DNA from: Andrena cerasifolii
Taxonomy: Eukaryota; Arthropoda; Insecta; Hymenoptera; Andrenidae
Reading direction: 5' to 3'
NCBI RefSeq assembly: GCF_050908995.1
Contig: NC_135133.1
Location: forward strand, 2,522,001 to 2,586,000
Length of the DNA: 64,000 bases
The translations under genes were made by a program, and so were the position numbers. Shown here piece after piece: positions 49,484-61,222 of the stretch. Each line of letters starts with the position of its first letter. Positions within the stretch are counted from its first letter, which is position 1. The notes beneath the pieces were generated by a model. The model made no database searches, had not been told where the DNA came from, and was given only the letters and a program-made list of their open reading frames with translations.

Positions 49484-52148
49484 GTCGTTAAATATTGTAG
49501 TGTTTTTGCAAGTTGGCTGTTTAAGACGGTGACAGTGGTGTGCCTTTTTAACACAGCGGAAAGAGTTTCTGAATTTTTCACTGCTTTCAAAATCTTTCTT
49601 TTTTTCTTTGCTTTTCAATATCGTGATTAAACGTCGACCTTTTAGAGTAGATTGTAAGCTTTGGTAGGATGCTGTTTCTATAAGGTGATACTCAAACTCG
49701 AGTTAGTGACAACTAGGAAGACAATGTGCATACTATAAAACAATTGTAAAAGCAAGCTCAGGTGTTAGATAAATTAACCTGTGAGCATCACAATTTGCAT
49801 CGTGATTTTACATCCTATACACAAACTGCTTAAAATAGTTCAAAGAGGCTATAAATTAGTAATGCGAAATTTGCAAACAGTGTTCCACTAACACACAATA
49901 AATACACCTGCCAAAAAATATAACTTTACTTTCTATAATTCTGTAACACATTTTTACGCTAGAATAACAAAATTTGTGCATATTAAACAGAGGATTATTT
50001 AAAAAAAATACGAATAATCGAATAAATTGTCTGTTTATTAAACGATTTTTTTATATTCTCTGCAACCTCCTCACGTTTTATAAAATAAATATATAGTATA
50101 GTAGTGTGTATTTAAGGTGATCCTTTTTTAGGTGTTTTAAAAAAGTACATAAAATATTTGTTGTTCCGAAAGATGCATAGTTTTACGTGGTATCCTTTTA
50201 AAGACACTTTAAGATTAATTAAATGTCGCGAGATGTGATAAGTAGAACCTGTGCCATTGTCGAACGTAAGCAGGAGTATAACGGGATAGATTTCATACAA
50301 ATGTTTGCATGGACGTTTGTAAAATAGACGTAAAATAAACAGTACAAGTAAATCGGAAATCAGAAGATTGCAGGTAGTATGTGACACGCAGATGCTCGGC
50401 CGCTGCAATGCGGAAGAGCTGCCCATCCTGGAACACGTTTTATCTTCTACTTTTCCAATAACATCGTACACTATACATATGATACGTTTGAATTGGTCTC
50501 CTTGTGCTTTTCTCTTCGATTTTTCTTTTTAGAAATGAATACATACATTCCACGTGGAAAATAAAAATGATCTTGAGATGCTCTTGACACGAGTAGGCAA
50601 TGGTTCTGACTCGCTCGAAATAATTGAGGGATAACGTGGTGGTTACCGAGGTAACTAGTATTTTGGAAATTACTAGTGGCGCGCCAACTAAATATTTGAT
50701 GAGGATTGTATAGGAGCAAGTGCGCAGTTCTTTGGTTTCTGATATTTCGCTCCCTTCTGCAACTTTGGAAATAAAAAATATGTTAGACAATATGCTCAAT
50801 AATTTCTAAAGAAGTAAATCTTGACACAACTTAAATTTTTCAGCTTCGTCTAGAAATCGTATTTTAAATGGGTTCATAGTAATGCGAGATTTATGCTATT
50901 TGTAAGTGCAACACTATATAATAATAACTAATTATAGAATTCGACTCGACGAATTTTCAAAGTTATTTATATACAATTTATTCCATACTCTTAATTTATT
51001 TTTTCACGAAGAAGCACTCCCTCCCCCCATTGCACTGTTATTCATTAACCACCCTGTGGACACTTGAAAATCCACGCCTCCAAGTGCTACAGGTAGAAGG
51101 ACGATATTATTATTTTACTTCATTGACTTTATGGCGTTAATTTGTGAAAGCTATCGTGAGAAGCAATCGATGCAATAACACCTCGATAATGTCTCAACAT
51201 CTTTCTTAAGGTGCGAATCCACGAGTTTTTGCACGAGACAAATATCTCAGCAGCAACTAAATGTAAATAATGAAAATAGTCGCGAGATATGAGATTCTTG
51301 AAAATATATCACGAAACTTGACTCATGAGAGTCTAATTAAAAAATAACAAAATAATGAAATAATTGCCTCGCGAGGCTAAAGTCTCACGTGAGGCACGAT
51401 ACTTTTGTCTCATCGTGGATTTGCACCTTTAGGACAAAACTGTAGTATTATTTTTATTTTTAAAAATAATAGTGCACGAGAATCTCCTCAATCATTTCGA
51501 TTAAAATTTTGAACTACTTGCTCCACTAACTCCATAGTGGGTCCACCTTTTAACCACTACTCCAGCTTTCAAAATTGTTTAAAAAAAAACTCACATTCAG
51601 AGTTCTGCCTTTTCAAGGTACTTTATATAAACCTTTGTATAAAAACAAGACCAATTTAATTGCCTAATTAAAGAAATACTAAATGACTTGCCACTGCAAC
51701 ATGAATACGCTTCCGGCTTCCGCGCGAGTGCATACATCGCTGCTTGGCATTTGGAATTTCTGACGAACCTCTCAGACCTGCGCGCCGCGCGTTTCCCACG
51801 TTATTACGCATAAGTATTGTGCGCTAACTATATTTCTGGTGGGCGGGCAAAGGAGTAAGTATAAATCAGAATTCTTAGTTTTGCAGGAAGACACTTAGAA
51901 TATTTCCAGTAGGTAGTGTGTAAGATCAGGTGTTAAAACCTGGTCATGAATTTTGATAACATATGTCTCGCCCCATTAGACTTTCAAAATATACTTCATA
52001 CTCGAAGCAAAAATTACAAAATTTCAATTAAATTACAAATTGAGCAGAGGAAATTTTATTTTTAACTTCGATTCACTAAAGGAACAAAAAAGAAACTGTC
52101 TAGCTTGAGATGAGAAATTATTTTCTTCGTCGTATTCATCGACATAAT
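49484..52148. other. Gene-free stretch
   Basis: Two overlapping minus-strand ORFs of 119 codons (50112-50471 and 50440-50799) are the longest here but show no recognisable domain. Nothing else is supported. Confidence 0.35.
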
Positions 52149-52872
52149 TTAAAGGGGGAATCATATGTGGGCTAAAAACATAGTAAAATTTAGGATTTTT
52201 TTTTTAAGAAACTAGCATTTCGATTCATCTGAAATTTGGACTATGTTTTTATACCTCCTTAAGGAAGTTTCAGTTTTTTTTTTATTCATTTTTAGTAATA
52301 AATATAGGAGTTATGCATCACGCCGTGTAAAACTCGTCGTCCACTGGTGTGCATGATGTTTACCTTCCAGGTAATCCGAAGCAGAGAAATGAAACGGCGT
52401 TTTACTTTGTACATATGTAGCTTCAATTTGATGAACCAGAATACCGCTAAGTTCTATACTTATTTTGTTACATAAGAAAATTGGCGCAAAATTGAATCGC
52501 AAAAATTAAACGTTCAGACCTTTCAGTTTGAAAACTCTCCACACTGCTCAATCAATTTTTTTGTTTTTTGCTGGTTCATCAATTTCAAGCTACATATGCA
52601 TAAAATAAGACGCCGTTTCATTTTTCTGTTTCGGATTACCTGGTAGATAAATATCGTGCACACAAACGGCGGGCGAATTTTTCGCGGCGTGATGGTCGAT
52701 CATGCATAACTACTATATTTATGGTTAGAAATTAATAAAAAAAAAACTGCAGCTTCCTCAAAGATGCATCAAAACATGGTCCAAATTCCAGATTAATCGA
52801 AACGCTGGTTTCTTAAAAAAAAATCTCAAATTTTGTTATGCTTTTAATCCAAAGAATATTATTCCCCCTTAA
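52149..52872. mobile_element. TTAA foldback element, family B copy 2 (intact)
   Basis: TTAA at both edges, with AGGGGGAATC inward on the left and its complement on the right. Facing GAAACGGCGTTTTA arms lie inside. This copy shows the structure that in copy 1 (1387-3335) is broken by the nested hAT element. Confidence 0.75.
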
Positions 52873-53230
52873 TTTACACTGTTCTTCCCGCCACTGTACT
52901 GTACTTTTGACATGTACTATTATGATCTCCGGTAAAAAAAAAGCGGGGGAAAAAGTTGACTGGTACTACTGGAGCCATAAGTAAAGGACAGCAATGTAGA
53001 AAATGTTAGCGTAGTTATCTCGTTTTGCCCAAAATCTCACTCAGATTAATTATGGGAGGGGCAAATTTTGCAATGAAAACTTTTCCCAAGGATACATATT
53101 ACATATTTACATACATATATATACATATTTTATGGTTAGGCCTATTAACAGTTTATACTGCAGCCTCGCCTTTACTCGCCTTTACTTTCTCCTTATGTAC
53201 TATACCTTTGTTTTACGAGTAATAAAGACG

Positions 53231-53264
53231 AAATAATAACAATAATAATAATAATAATAATTAG
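53231..53264. repeat. (AAT)n microsatellite
   Basis: About ten AAT/ATA triplets. The 161-codon minus ORF crossing it (poly-Tyr) is an artefact. Confidence 0.85.
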
Positions 53265-53389
53265 TTAAACATCTTGTGCTACTACTTGCACTGAAGAAAA
53301 TCAAAATAGTAATATTTATCACCTTTAAAAAATTAAAACCAAAAATATCATTTTTCGGGAGAGACACCGCACTTCCAGGCGTGATGCCG

Positions 53390-53850
53390 CGTCTCGAAAC
53401 ACTTTTAATTTCCCAGTTAATTATCCTATAATCGTCCGCCATAGATAATACGAAATTTAAAGGAAATCGGTGACCAGCGCCCACCCCCTCGCCCCCCCCG
53501 CCCCCTCCGTTCATCACAATCGTCCAGGAACGTGATCCACCTAATTGTTTTGAGCAGTGTCTCGTTCTTGCCGCTGACAAATGACGCAGATCATACGAAT
53601 TGCCGACGGACCGTCGTACACACGGACACGGTGACGCGTGTCGCGGACTACTAACAGCGTAATTTGTGAGTTCCTTTGAATGCACTCGATAGGGACGCCG
53701 AACAGACCTATAGGAGCTGTGCGCGTAGAATAGTAGCCTTTAGGCTTCAATGCACTTGACCCGGTTCGACGACGAGCGTCGTCGCCGTCGCCGTCGCCGA
53801 GGCGGTCGTACCAGTGAAAGCGAAATCGAAATCGAACACTCGATCGCCGG
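53390..53850. other. GC-rich block, possible regulatory DNA
   Basis: CpG-rich, with a C-run near 53495-53505 and a (GTCGCC)n-like stretch near 53778-53800. Contains copy 2 of the duplicated motif. No exon recognised. Confidence 0.4.
53631..53683. promoter_or_regulatory. Duplicated non-coding motif, copy 2
   Basis: Same strand, order and spacing as 47335-47387: the 12-base block, exactly 16 bases of spacer, then a 19-base identical block. Confidence 0.5.
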
Positions 53851-54359
53851 CCGATACTTCCTCAATTTTTTTTCTCTTTTTTTTTTAATCCCTCTCCTCG
53901 AGGTAGAAACAGCACACGACTTTCAGACCACCGATTCGACCTCAATTTCCCATATCCATGCGTAGGTATTACACTGTGCGGCATTGCGTCACAGTTTGCA
54001 CCGGATTCCTGCGGCAGAGTGGTGGTAAGTTTCCTCGTCCATTGGGGTGGATTTTGATTATTTTTATAGTGGGTTCTCGAGGGTTGATGGCTGAACGATG
54101 ACATTGGGTTTGTGTCCTGTTGCAACTGGTACGCGGCGGTTGAAATTGTTCCTCGGACAATCTGAAATAATTGCCCGAGTGTTTGGAATGAGTTGTTAGA
54201 GATAACAGGGATTGAAGTTTGTACGCGGATGATCGTTTGTTAGTTCCTTGATCACTTAGTAGGACTTCTTGGAAACTGGTGGAAGTGGTTTTTGCGTCGC
54301 TTATCGCAGAGGGATGTATGTAGTGTGCGCAAGTTTGCCTGCTGCTTTATTTCGAGATC

Positions 54360-54591
54360 TAGGGTAAAGGACCCAATTACTGACACCTAACCAATTACTG
54401 TTAAGCTACCTTAAGCTATTTTATTTAAAATAACGAATAAATAAACTATAGTATATCATCTATAAAAATAATTGAATTACATAATTCTTTTTGTGTATGA
54501 CTTTACAACGTTTATTTATTCGTTATTTTAAGTAAAATAGCTTAAGGTGACAGTAATTGGTTAGGTGTCAGCAATTGGGTCCTTTACCCTA
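54360..54591. mobile_element. Small foldback element
   Basis: TAGGGTAAAGGACCCAATTA on the left faces its near complement on the right. The arms are complementary over about 90 bp (TTATTTAAAATAACG faces CGTTATTTTAAGTAA). TA at both edges. 232 bp. Confidence 0.75.
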
Positions 54592-54947
54592 TTTCTTCTT
54601 CTGTTGCTTTGGTTTGAAATTGCATTAGGTCAGTGCAAACATGTGTCGCTCACTGTCAGGTGTACGGCTAGGTGCACACCTACTTGTAGTATTACCAGAA
54701 CAGTGGCACAATGTCGTCGGTAGCCAAGGAAAATACTTTGATTTAATAAACAGTACATGGTGTCAAATTAGCATTCTTCTCAGTGGAAATTAGTTCCAAT
54801 GGGATCTTCCAATGAATGCTCTCAATAACACCCAGGAATATTTATAGGAATTACATTAAGGGAAACTACTTAGGTAGTCACATCGCTCGAAAATCAAGTA
54901 TTTTTTGCGAATTAATTGCGAGGAGATGAATATAAATTGTGACTAAC

Positions 54948-55592
54948 AAGGGGAGGACACCATGAGGTAGACACCGATTTTGATGAGCCTTGGCAGGATG
55001 GATCTGTGTCGAAAATAAAATAGGTGTCCGAGCGTTTCTGCCAATGGGCCTTGATAATAGATATATTTAAATGGAAATTATTAAAAAATTCATAGTGGCC
55101 GTGGGGTTTTAATGGGTAAAAATCCCATACTACCCTGGCACCCCCGGGGGATTCGCCTCTGAAGGAGTAGTGCCTTTTGAAGATTTCCCTAAGTTAAAAA
55201 AAAAAGTTATACAAAAAATTTATACAGTTTTTTTAACTTGGGGTGCCTTTTGAAGATTTCCCCAAGTTAAAAAAATAAGTTATAAAAAAAATTTATACAG
55301 TTTTTTTTAACTTGGGGTGCCTTTTGAAGATATCCCCAAGTTAAAAAAAAAATTATAAAAAAATTTATACAGTTTTTTTTAACTTGGGGAAATCATCAAA
55401 AGGCACCCCAACTCCTTCAGAAGGGAATCTCCCGCGGACGCCAGGGTAGTGTGGGATTTTTACCCACTAAAATTTTTAATAATTTCCACGTAAATATCTC
55501 TATTATTAAGGCCCAATGGCAGAAACGCTCGGACACCTATTTACTTATTTTCGACATAGATTCATCGTGCCAAGGCTCATCAAAATCAGTGT
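54948..55592. mobile_element. Foldback element with internal 73-bp tandem repeats
   Basis: The left arm (from CAAGGGGAGGACACCATG) and right arm (ending AGGCTCATCAAAATC) are complementary. A single related arm lies at 35731-36000. The centre has three direct 73-bp units (about 55160-55378), each containing a CTTGGGG/CCCCAAG hairpin. Confidence 0.65.
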
Positions 55593-55971
55593 ATATATAT
55601 ATATGACGGTGCTTCAGTCGTCTGATGTGTAGGCGGTTTTTCTGCGGTTTTGCAGTGATTACAAAAAAAGTAGAGGTGCGGATGGACTTTCAAATATGTT
55701 CCTTTCTGCACTGAACCTGAACATTAAAGTGTAAATAATCTAGTTGGCGAGATAAAAAAACAGTCATCTGTGCACCCTGAAAATCGACATTTATGGTAAA
55801 AATCGCCTTCTCCAGTCGCTATTTTAATAGTTTTGGGTCAATTCTTTTTTCCGAGGTTCAGACCAACATCACAGGTTCTAGGAGAAATATATTCCAAGGA
55901 AACTATTGTATCTTTATTTTTAAGCCCAATATCACTGCAAACCTCGTGTGGCGCCGTTTGGAAAATAAATA

Positions 55972-55973
<2 letters not shown>

Positions 55974-56013
<40 letters not shown>
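55974..56013. repeat. (TA)n microsatellite
   Basis: About 20 uninterrupted TA dinucleotides. Confidence 0.95.
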
Positions 56014-56015
<2 letters not shown>

Positions 56016-57307
56016 AAAAAATATATTTTTTACTCTACGCGATAGTAATAAACATTGTACAAAAGGAAAAGCCTGTGCTTGCTGTCATCTCCTTGTAATT
56101 AATTCGCGAAAAATACTTGATTTTCGAGCACATTGACTGCCTACTTAGTCTCCTTAAACAAACATCCAGTATAAAGAATTGAATTATCGAAAGCTTAAGT
56201 GCCACTCAATTCCATAGGGCAAAAAGATCAGAAGCCAGAAGAATCGTTTGAAACGGAATGACATCAATCTTAGCCAATTTTAATGATCCACCAGTCGAGA
56301 TCGATAGATCCCAGAGAACCGGGAGAGCATGGTCGGAAAAGAGTCGTGTCGCTGGCACTAAATAAATTTTCCGTCACGTGCGAGTCGGTATTTTACTCGC
56401 GTGCAAACCGGAGTGCCTGAGTAATAGCGTCTGTTTCCGTCGCGATGGAGAAACTCGTAAATCTGCGGGGCGTTTGGTAACGGCTGTTCACCGTGTTTAC
56501 GTAACGATGAATTTTACTGATTGTTAGAAATCTATGTCACGAAGATCAGCAGACCGATACGATTGCCAAGGGAAAGTAATAACAAAATGAGAGAACGAAA
56601 CGCGGTGGACGGGGAAAGGCTCGGTATCGGGTAAACATCGAGGGAATCACTGGAATTAGGTGTTTGCTAACAGTGAGGAGGATCAGCTCTGGGGAAATTC
56701 AGCAACCCTAGGTGCTTCGACCGCTCTTCTACTTTAAATATTGATACAATCGTGACTAAGCGAAACGGGCGCTTTAATGAGTAACAGTTATCACTGATTA
56801 GCACTGCTTGACTTTGCATGACTCGAAGCGGTTAAAGTATAAAGAAATAAATAAACGTATCCGTGCCATTAATATTCCTGCTTTTCTCTTGGATGAGTTT
56901 TGAGGAAGGGACGAAATGGCAGCGTTAAAGGGAATGTACCTACTGTGTAATATTGTCCACTTTATCCATCCAGGTTACAATTTATTATGTTACTATAGTG
57001 TATATAGTAATGTGGTAAATTGAAGCATTTAAAGTATCGAAAGCGCAGCTTTCAGCGAATAAGTTTCATCGCAGTAGTTCGTAATTGAAACTGATGATTT
57101 TTATGGATATGCCCCCAATAGGAAACTTTTTATAATTAGTAATTACTATAAAAAAAAAACAGTAGACTACCTACAAAGTGCATTGAGTAAATTGAATTTC
57201 GTGAGTTACTGAGTTATTAAAATAGGATATTTATTATTTCGAGCACCGTGTTCACGTGACTGACTATATTGATTCTTTCAAAATCAGAGAAAATTAGTTT
57301 CTGCATT
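56014..57307. other. Intergenic DNA, nothing recognised
   Basis: Some GC-richer sequence at about 56330-56720. No exon recognised. Confidence 0.35.
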
Positions 57308-57598
57308 TTAACCCTCAACTGGTATCCTGGGGTCAGTCATGACCCCAAGCACGCAAGGTTCGCTGCAAAATATTTGGTTGTCTAAGTTTGTAAACTGAAT
57401 TTCTAATTAATTTGATCGTAATAGTTTAAGTTTCTACGTATCTATTATTTTATACATTACCTACGAACTAAATAGGTATTCATAGAGGTTGATCTAATGT
57501 CGACTTTACAAATTTCTGTGTCCTTTTTTATTTGGAGTCTGCCACGACCCCAAGATAACAGTTACGTTTGAAAAAGCAGTATACCAGTTAAGGGTTAA
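57308..57598. mobile_element. piggyBac-like MITE, second copy (inverted)
   Basis: TTAACCCTCAACTGGTATCC at the left and AGTTAAGGGTTAA at the right, TTAA at both edges. GGGGTC/GACCCC hairpins lie near both ends, as in 26311-26554, to which it is inverted. The two interiors differ in length. Confidence 0.8.
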
Positions 57599-59990
57599 TT
57601 GCCCTTTCGCGATCGTGAACCATAGGTGTCAATATTGTTTCAAGGAAATAATCTCGCAGATGCTAAAATTTCTAAAGACAAGACACTGCTGAGTCACTGT
57701 AGCATCTTCGAGGATTGCTTAAATGGTAAAAGTGTGACGCACGGGGACCTGTCAGGTCAGTGGGGGTTAATTTACGGCTAGAAGTCAACAGGGGGTTACA
57801 CCATAGGGCATACAACTCAATATCTTATCGTGAATCGTGAGAGAAATAAAATATATAATTTTATTTATCTAATAAAACATTCAGTTCATTAACTATGAAA
57901 TTAAAACGGCACCCTTTCATTGACATCTAATAAAAAAAAAAAACGAAACTAAACATCTTAATGGAATTACTTAACAGCTGAAGAAAAATTGAATACCAAA
58001 ATAATTGTAACTCGAATACGAAATGAAATAGGTCATCAATTTGCGCGACCCTTTTCTTAATGCTTTCCAATACTAATTCCATCCCTCGCAAAAATTTTTA
58101 TCGCAAGGATACGTATATTGTATTTTCCGTTTTCGTTGTCATTAAAATTATTAAAATTCTACATCGTTCGCGTTGAATCAGTCTTTTAAAAATGATCGGC
58201 ACGCATCGATGTAATCCGGTAAAATGGCGACACAGGCGAACGCAAAAAAATTAATAGCAAATGGGATCGGAATTACGCAACTAAGGATCATTTTACAGCC
58301 GTCTTTAGCTTGCCTCGCTGAAAAGCTTAATAAGATTTCCTCTCGCGGAGCCTTTGCATTTTACTCACATTAGCAACGGTGTAAAAAGAGCTCCTCAGAT
58401 CCAGAAAACTATATTAGATGGTGACGAGGAGATTTTTTTTAACTTTTACGCGTACAAAAACATCGAAAAATGGAACTAAAATTTTGGCGACAAAGGTGAA
58501 GTAAGTAATCGACTGAATTAAATTTTTTGATTGATAAACGAATTAAATTATGAAATTTCGCGAGGCAGGTATTAAGCAAGAGACCTCTAATTATTTCAAG
58601 TGATTCGTTTAGGCGACGTGTTTATGGTAAAATGAGAATTGCAGATTCCAGGCATTGAGAAATTAATGACACGCGAGGCAAACTGGAATCTCGATTGTTT
58701 GAACTGCGGGAACCTCACAATCGATACGTGAGCTTCTTATTAACCGATGCACGTATGCAACAGTGTCTTTTTGATTCGCTTACATCATTCCATTTTCGCG
58801 CGATAACGAGATAATACCGTAATGGGACTGTTAAGAGTAGTTCGTGTCAAATTGCTTCAAATTCATGGGTACAACGACCTATTGCGCTTTTTTACCCTTG
58901 TAATATTGCGAGCAGTCCACGTCGCCTCAAAAAATTTCTACCTCTTTCTATTTCCCATTTTGAAATTAACGAGGGAATAATGCGAGGAACAGTTTAAATA
59001 TGTGTCGCTGAATATTTATGTTTCATGTCCCTTTAAAACGTTGACATCAAGAAGCTTTAAAACCCAAAACTCGTAATTTTTTTGAAAATTATCTTTCCAT
59101 TATCTATCATATTAGCTCCCCCTATAAATTGAGAAACTCTTTTTCTCGACGACGAAATTACTCAGGTGCATACTTTTAAGTATCCCAGCCAGTAAAAATT
59201 GTTACATGGGTAATGACAAATTATTTTGTTTCTCCTATTCCTTGTGTGTGCTTTCCGATTTTTTTACATTGATTTTTGTATTATTGGGAGAACTGGTGGC
59301 TCGTCATATTTTATAAGTGAAGATGTTGTCAAACATACCTGCAAGGATTTTGAAATAAATACCACCGGATAATGAAATTCTGAGGAATTTAAATTAACTG
59401 TTAGTTTGATGTAATTAAACACTGCAAGGTAAGCATTGAATAAGAATTTTTAACACTTTCGAATTTTCAGCATCTCCAAATATTTTATAATAGCATTCTA
59501 ACAGAATAAATTATTATGCTCCATGATGCTCGATTCAGGAAGATTTCTGCTGGAATTAGTAAACTGTATGTAGCCTTGGCAACGAGAGTCGTAAAATTCA
59601 GGTTGAATTATTTAGTGATTCAGGATTATAAAAAGTAGGTAAGGTCGATCTCCTTTAGAAAACTTCCGCGTCGTTGTACCGAGCGTGTTTGCTCGTCCTT
59701 TCAGCTAGAAGCTTCTAACCTTCGTACGTCTTGACCGTGTCAAGGAGTTGGAATCAGTATGAGACCTCCATACTCGTCTGGCGACTCCCCTATGTGTAAC
59801 ACGTGCCAAGGCTTGAATAGGAAACGTGTACTGAGTCGTTGAGTTACTGTGCTTCCGTGGTACTCGACTGCTGCATTGGCTTCCATGTTTTTAAACGTCT
59901 CTACACAAGAGACACTTCTGTGTACTGCTCATGGTATTTGGAGTGCATTCGCACATTTCCTATCCTTTTTAATACAACACTGTCTGTAGC
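57599..59990. other. Gene-free stretch
   Basis: Mixed AT-rich and GC-richer DNA without a supported feature. Confidence 0.35.
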
Positions 59991-61222
59991 AAGTATCCAA
60001 TAAAAATATTCAGGGACTGCAATATCTAGATACCCAAATATTTAGGTATCCAAGTATCCAGAGACCAAAATATCTAGATGTCCAAATATCTAGGTGATCC
60101 AATATTCAGGTACTCATACATTCGGATATCCAAAAATTCAGGTACCTGAGTATCCAGAAACTCAAATATCTAGAGATCCAAATATTTAGATACCCAAGTA
60201 TCCAAATATCTAAATATTTAGATATGCAAATGTGTAGAGATTGAAATATTTAGATATCCAAATATTCAGGTACCCGAGTATCCAGAAACCCAAATATTTA
60301 GATACCCAAGTATCCAAATATCTAAATACTTAGATATGCAAATGTGTAGAGATTGAAATATTTAGATATCCAAATATTCAGGTACCCGAGTATCCAGAAA
60401 CCCAAATATTTAGATACCCAAGTATCCAAATATCTAAATATTTAGATATGCAAATGTGTAGAGATCGAAATATTTAGATATCCAAATATTCAGGTACCCG
60501 AGTATCCAGAAACCCAAATATTTAGATACCGAAGTATCCAAATATCCAAATATTTAGATATCGAAGTATCCAAATATCTAAATATTTAGATATGCAAATG
60601 TGTAGAGATCGAAATATTTAGATATCCAAATATTCAGGTACCAGAGTATCCAGAAACCCAAATATTTAGATACCGAAGTATCCAAATATCTAAATATTTA
60701 GATATCGAAGTATCCAAATATCTAAATATTTAGATATCGAAGTATCCAAATATCTAAATATTTAGATATGCAAATGTGTAGAGATCGAAATATTTAGACA
60801 TCCAAATATTCAGGTACCCGAGTATCCAGAAACCCAAATATTTGGATACCGAAGTATCCAAATATCTAAATATTTAGATATCAAAGTATCCAAATATCTA
60901 AATATTTAGATATGCAAATGTGTAGAGATCCAAATATTTAGATATCCAAATGTTCAGATACCCAAGTATCCAGAAACCCAAATATCTAGAGATCGAAATA
61001 TTTAGATACCCAAATATCGAGCTGTGCAAATATTCAAAGATCCAAATATCTAGAGACCCACTTATCCAGATAATAAAATATTCAGAGACCCAAATATCCA
61101 GGAACTCAAATATCCAAACACCCAAGTATCCAGATATCCGAATATCTAGAGGCCCAAATATTCAGAGACCCAAGTACCCAAATTTACAAATATTCAGATT
61201 CCCAAATGTCCAGGTACCAATT
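59991..61222. repeat. Higher-order minisatellite
   Basis: Basic words like AAATATTTAGATATCC of about 10-16 bp make up a longer unit starting GCAAATGTGTAGAGAT at 60226, 60338, 60450, 60594, 60770 and 60914. The distances are 112, 112, 144, 176 and 144 bp. The longer ones contain one or two extra copies of a 32-bp piece (GAAGTATCCAAATATC...). Both flanks are more degenerate. ORFs on both strands are repeat products. Confidence 0.9.

Noticed and set aside
50112..50799. Two overlapping 119-codon minus-strand ORFs
   Set aside because: I considered a broken membrane-receptor gene because of hydrophobic stretches, but no family motif or consistent exon structure was seen.
53200..53685. 161-codon minus-strand ORF
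   Set aside because: Poly-Gly and poly-Tyr come from a C-run and an AAT microsatellite; it also overlaps the duplicated motif.
59991..61222. CRISPR-like array
   Set aside because: No constant repeat with unique spacers; the whole array is repeat, and the genome is eukaryotic.
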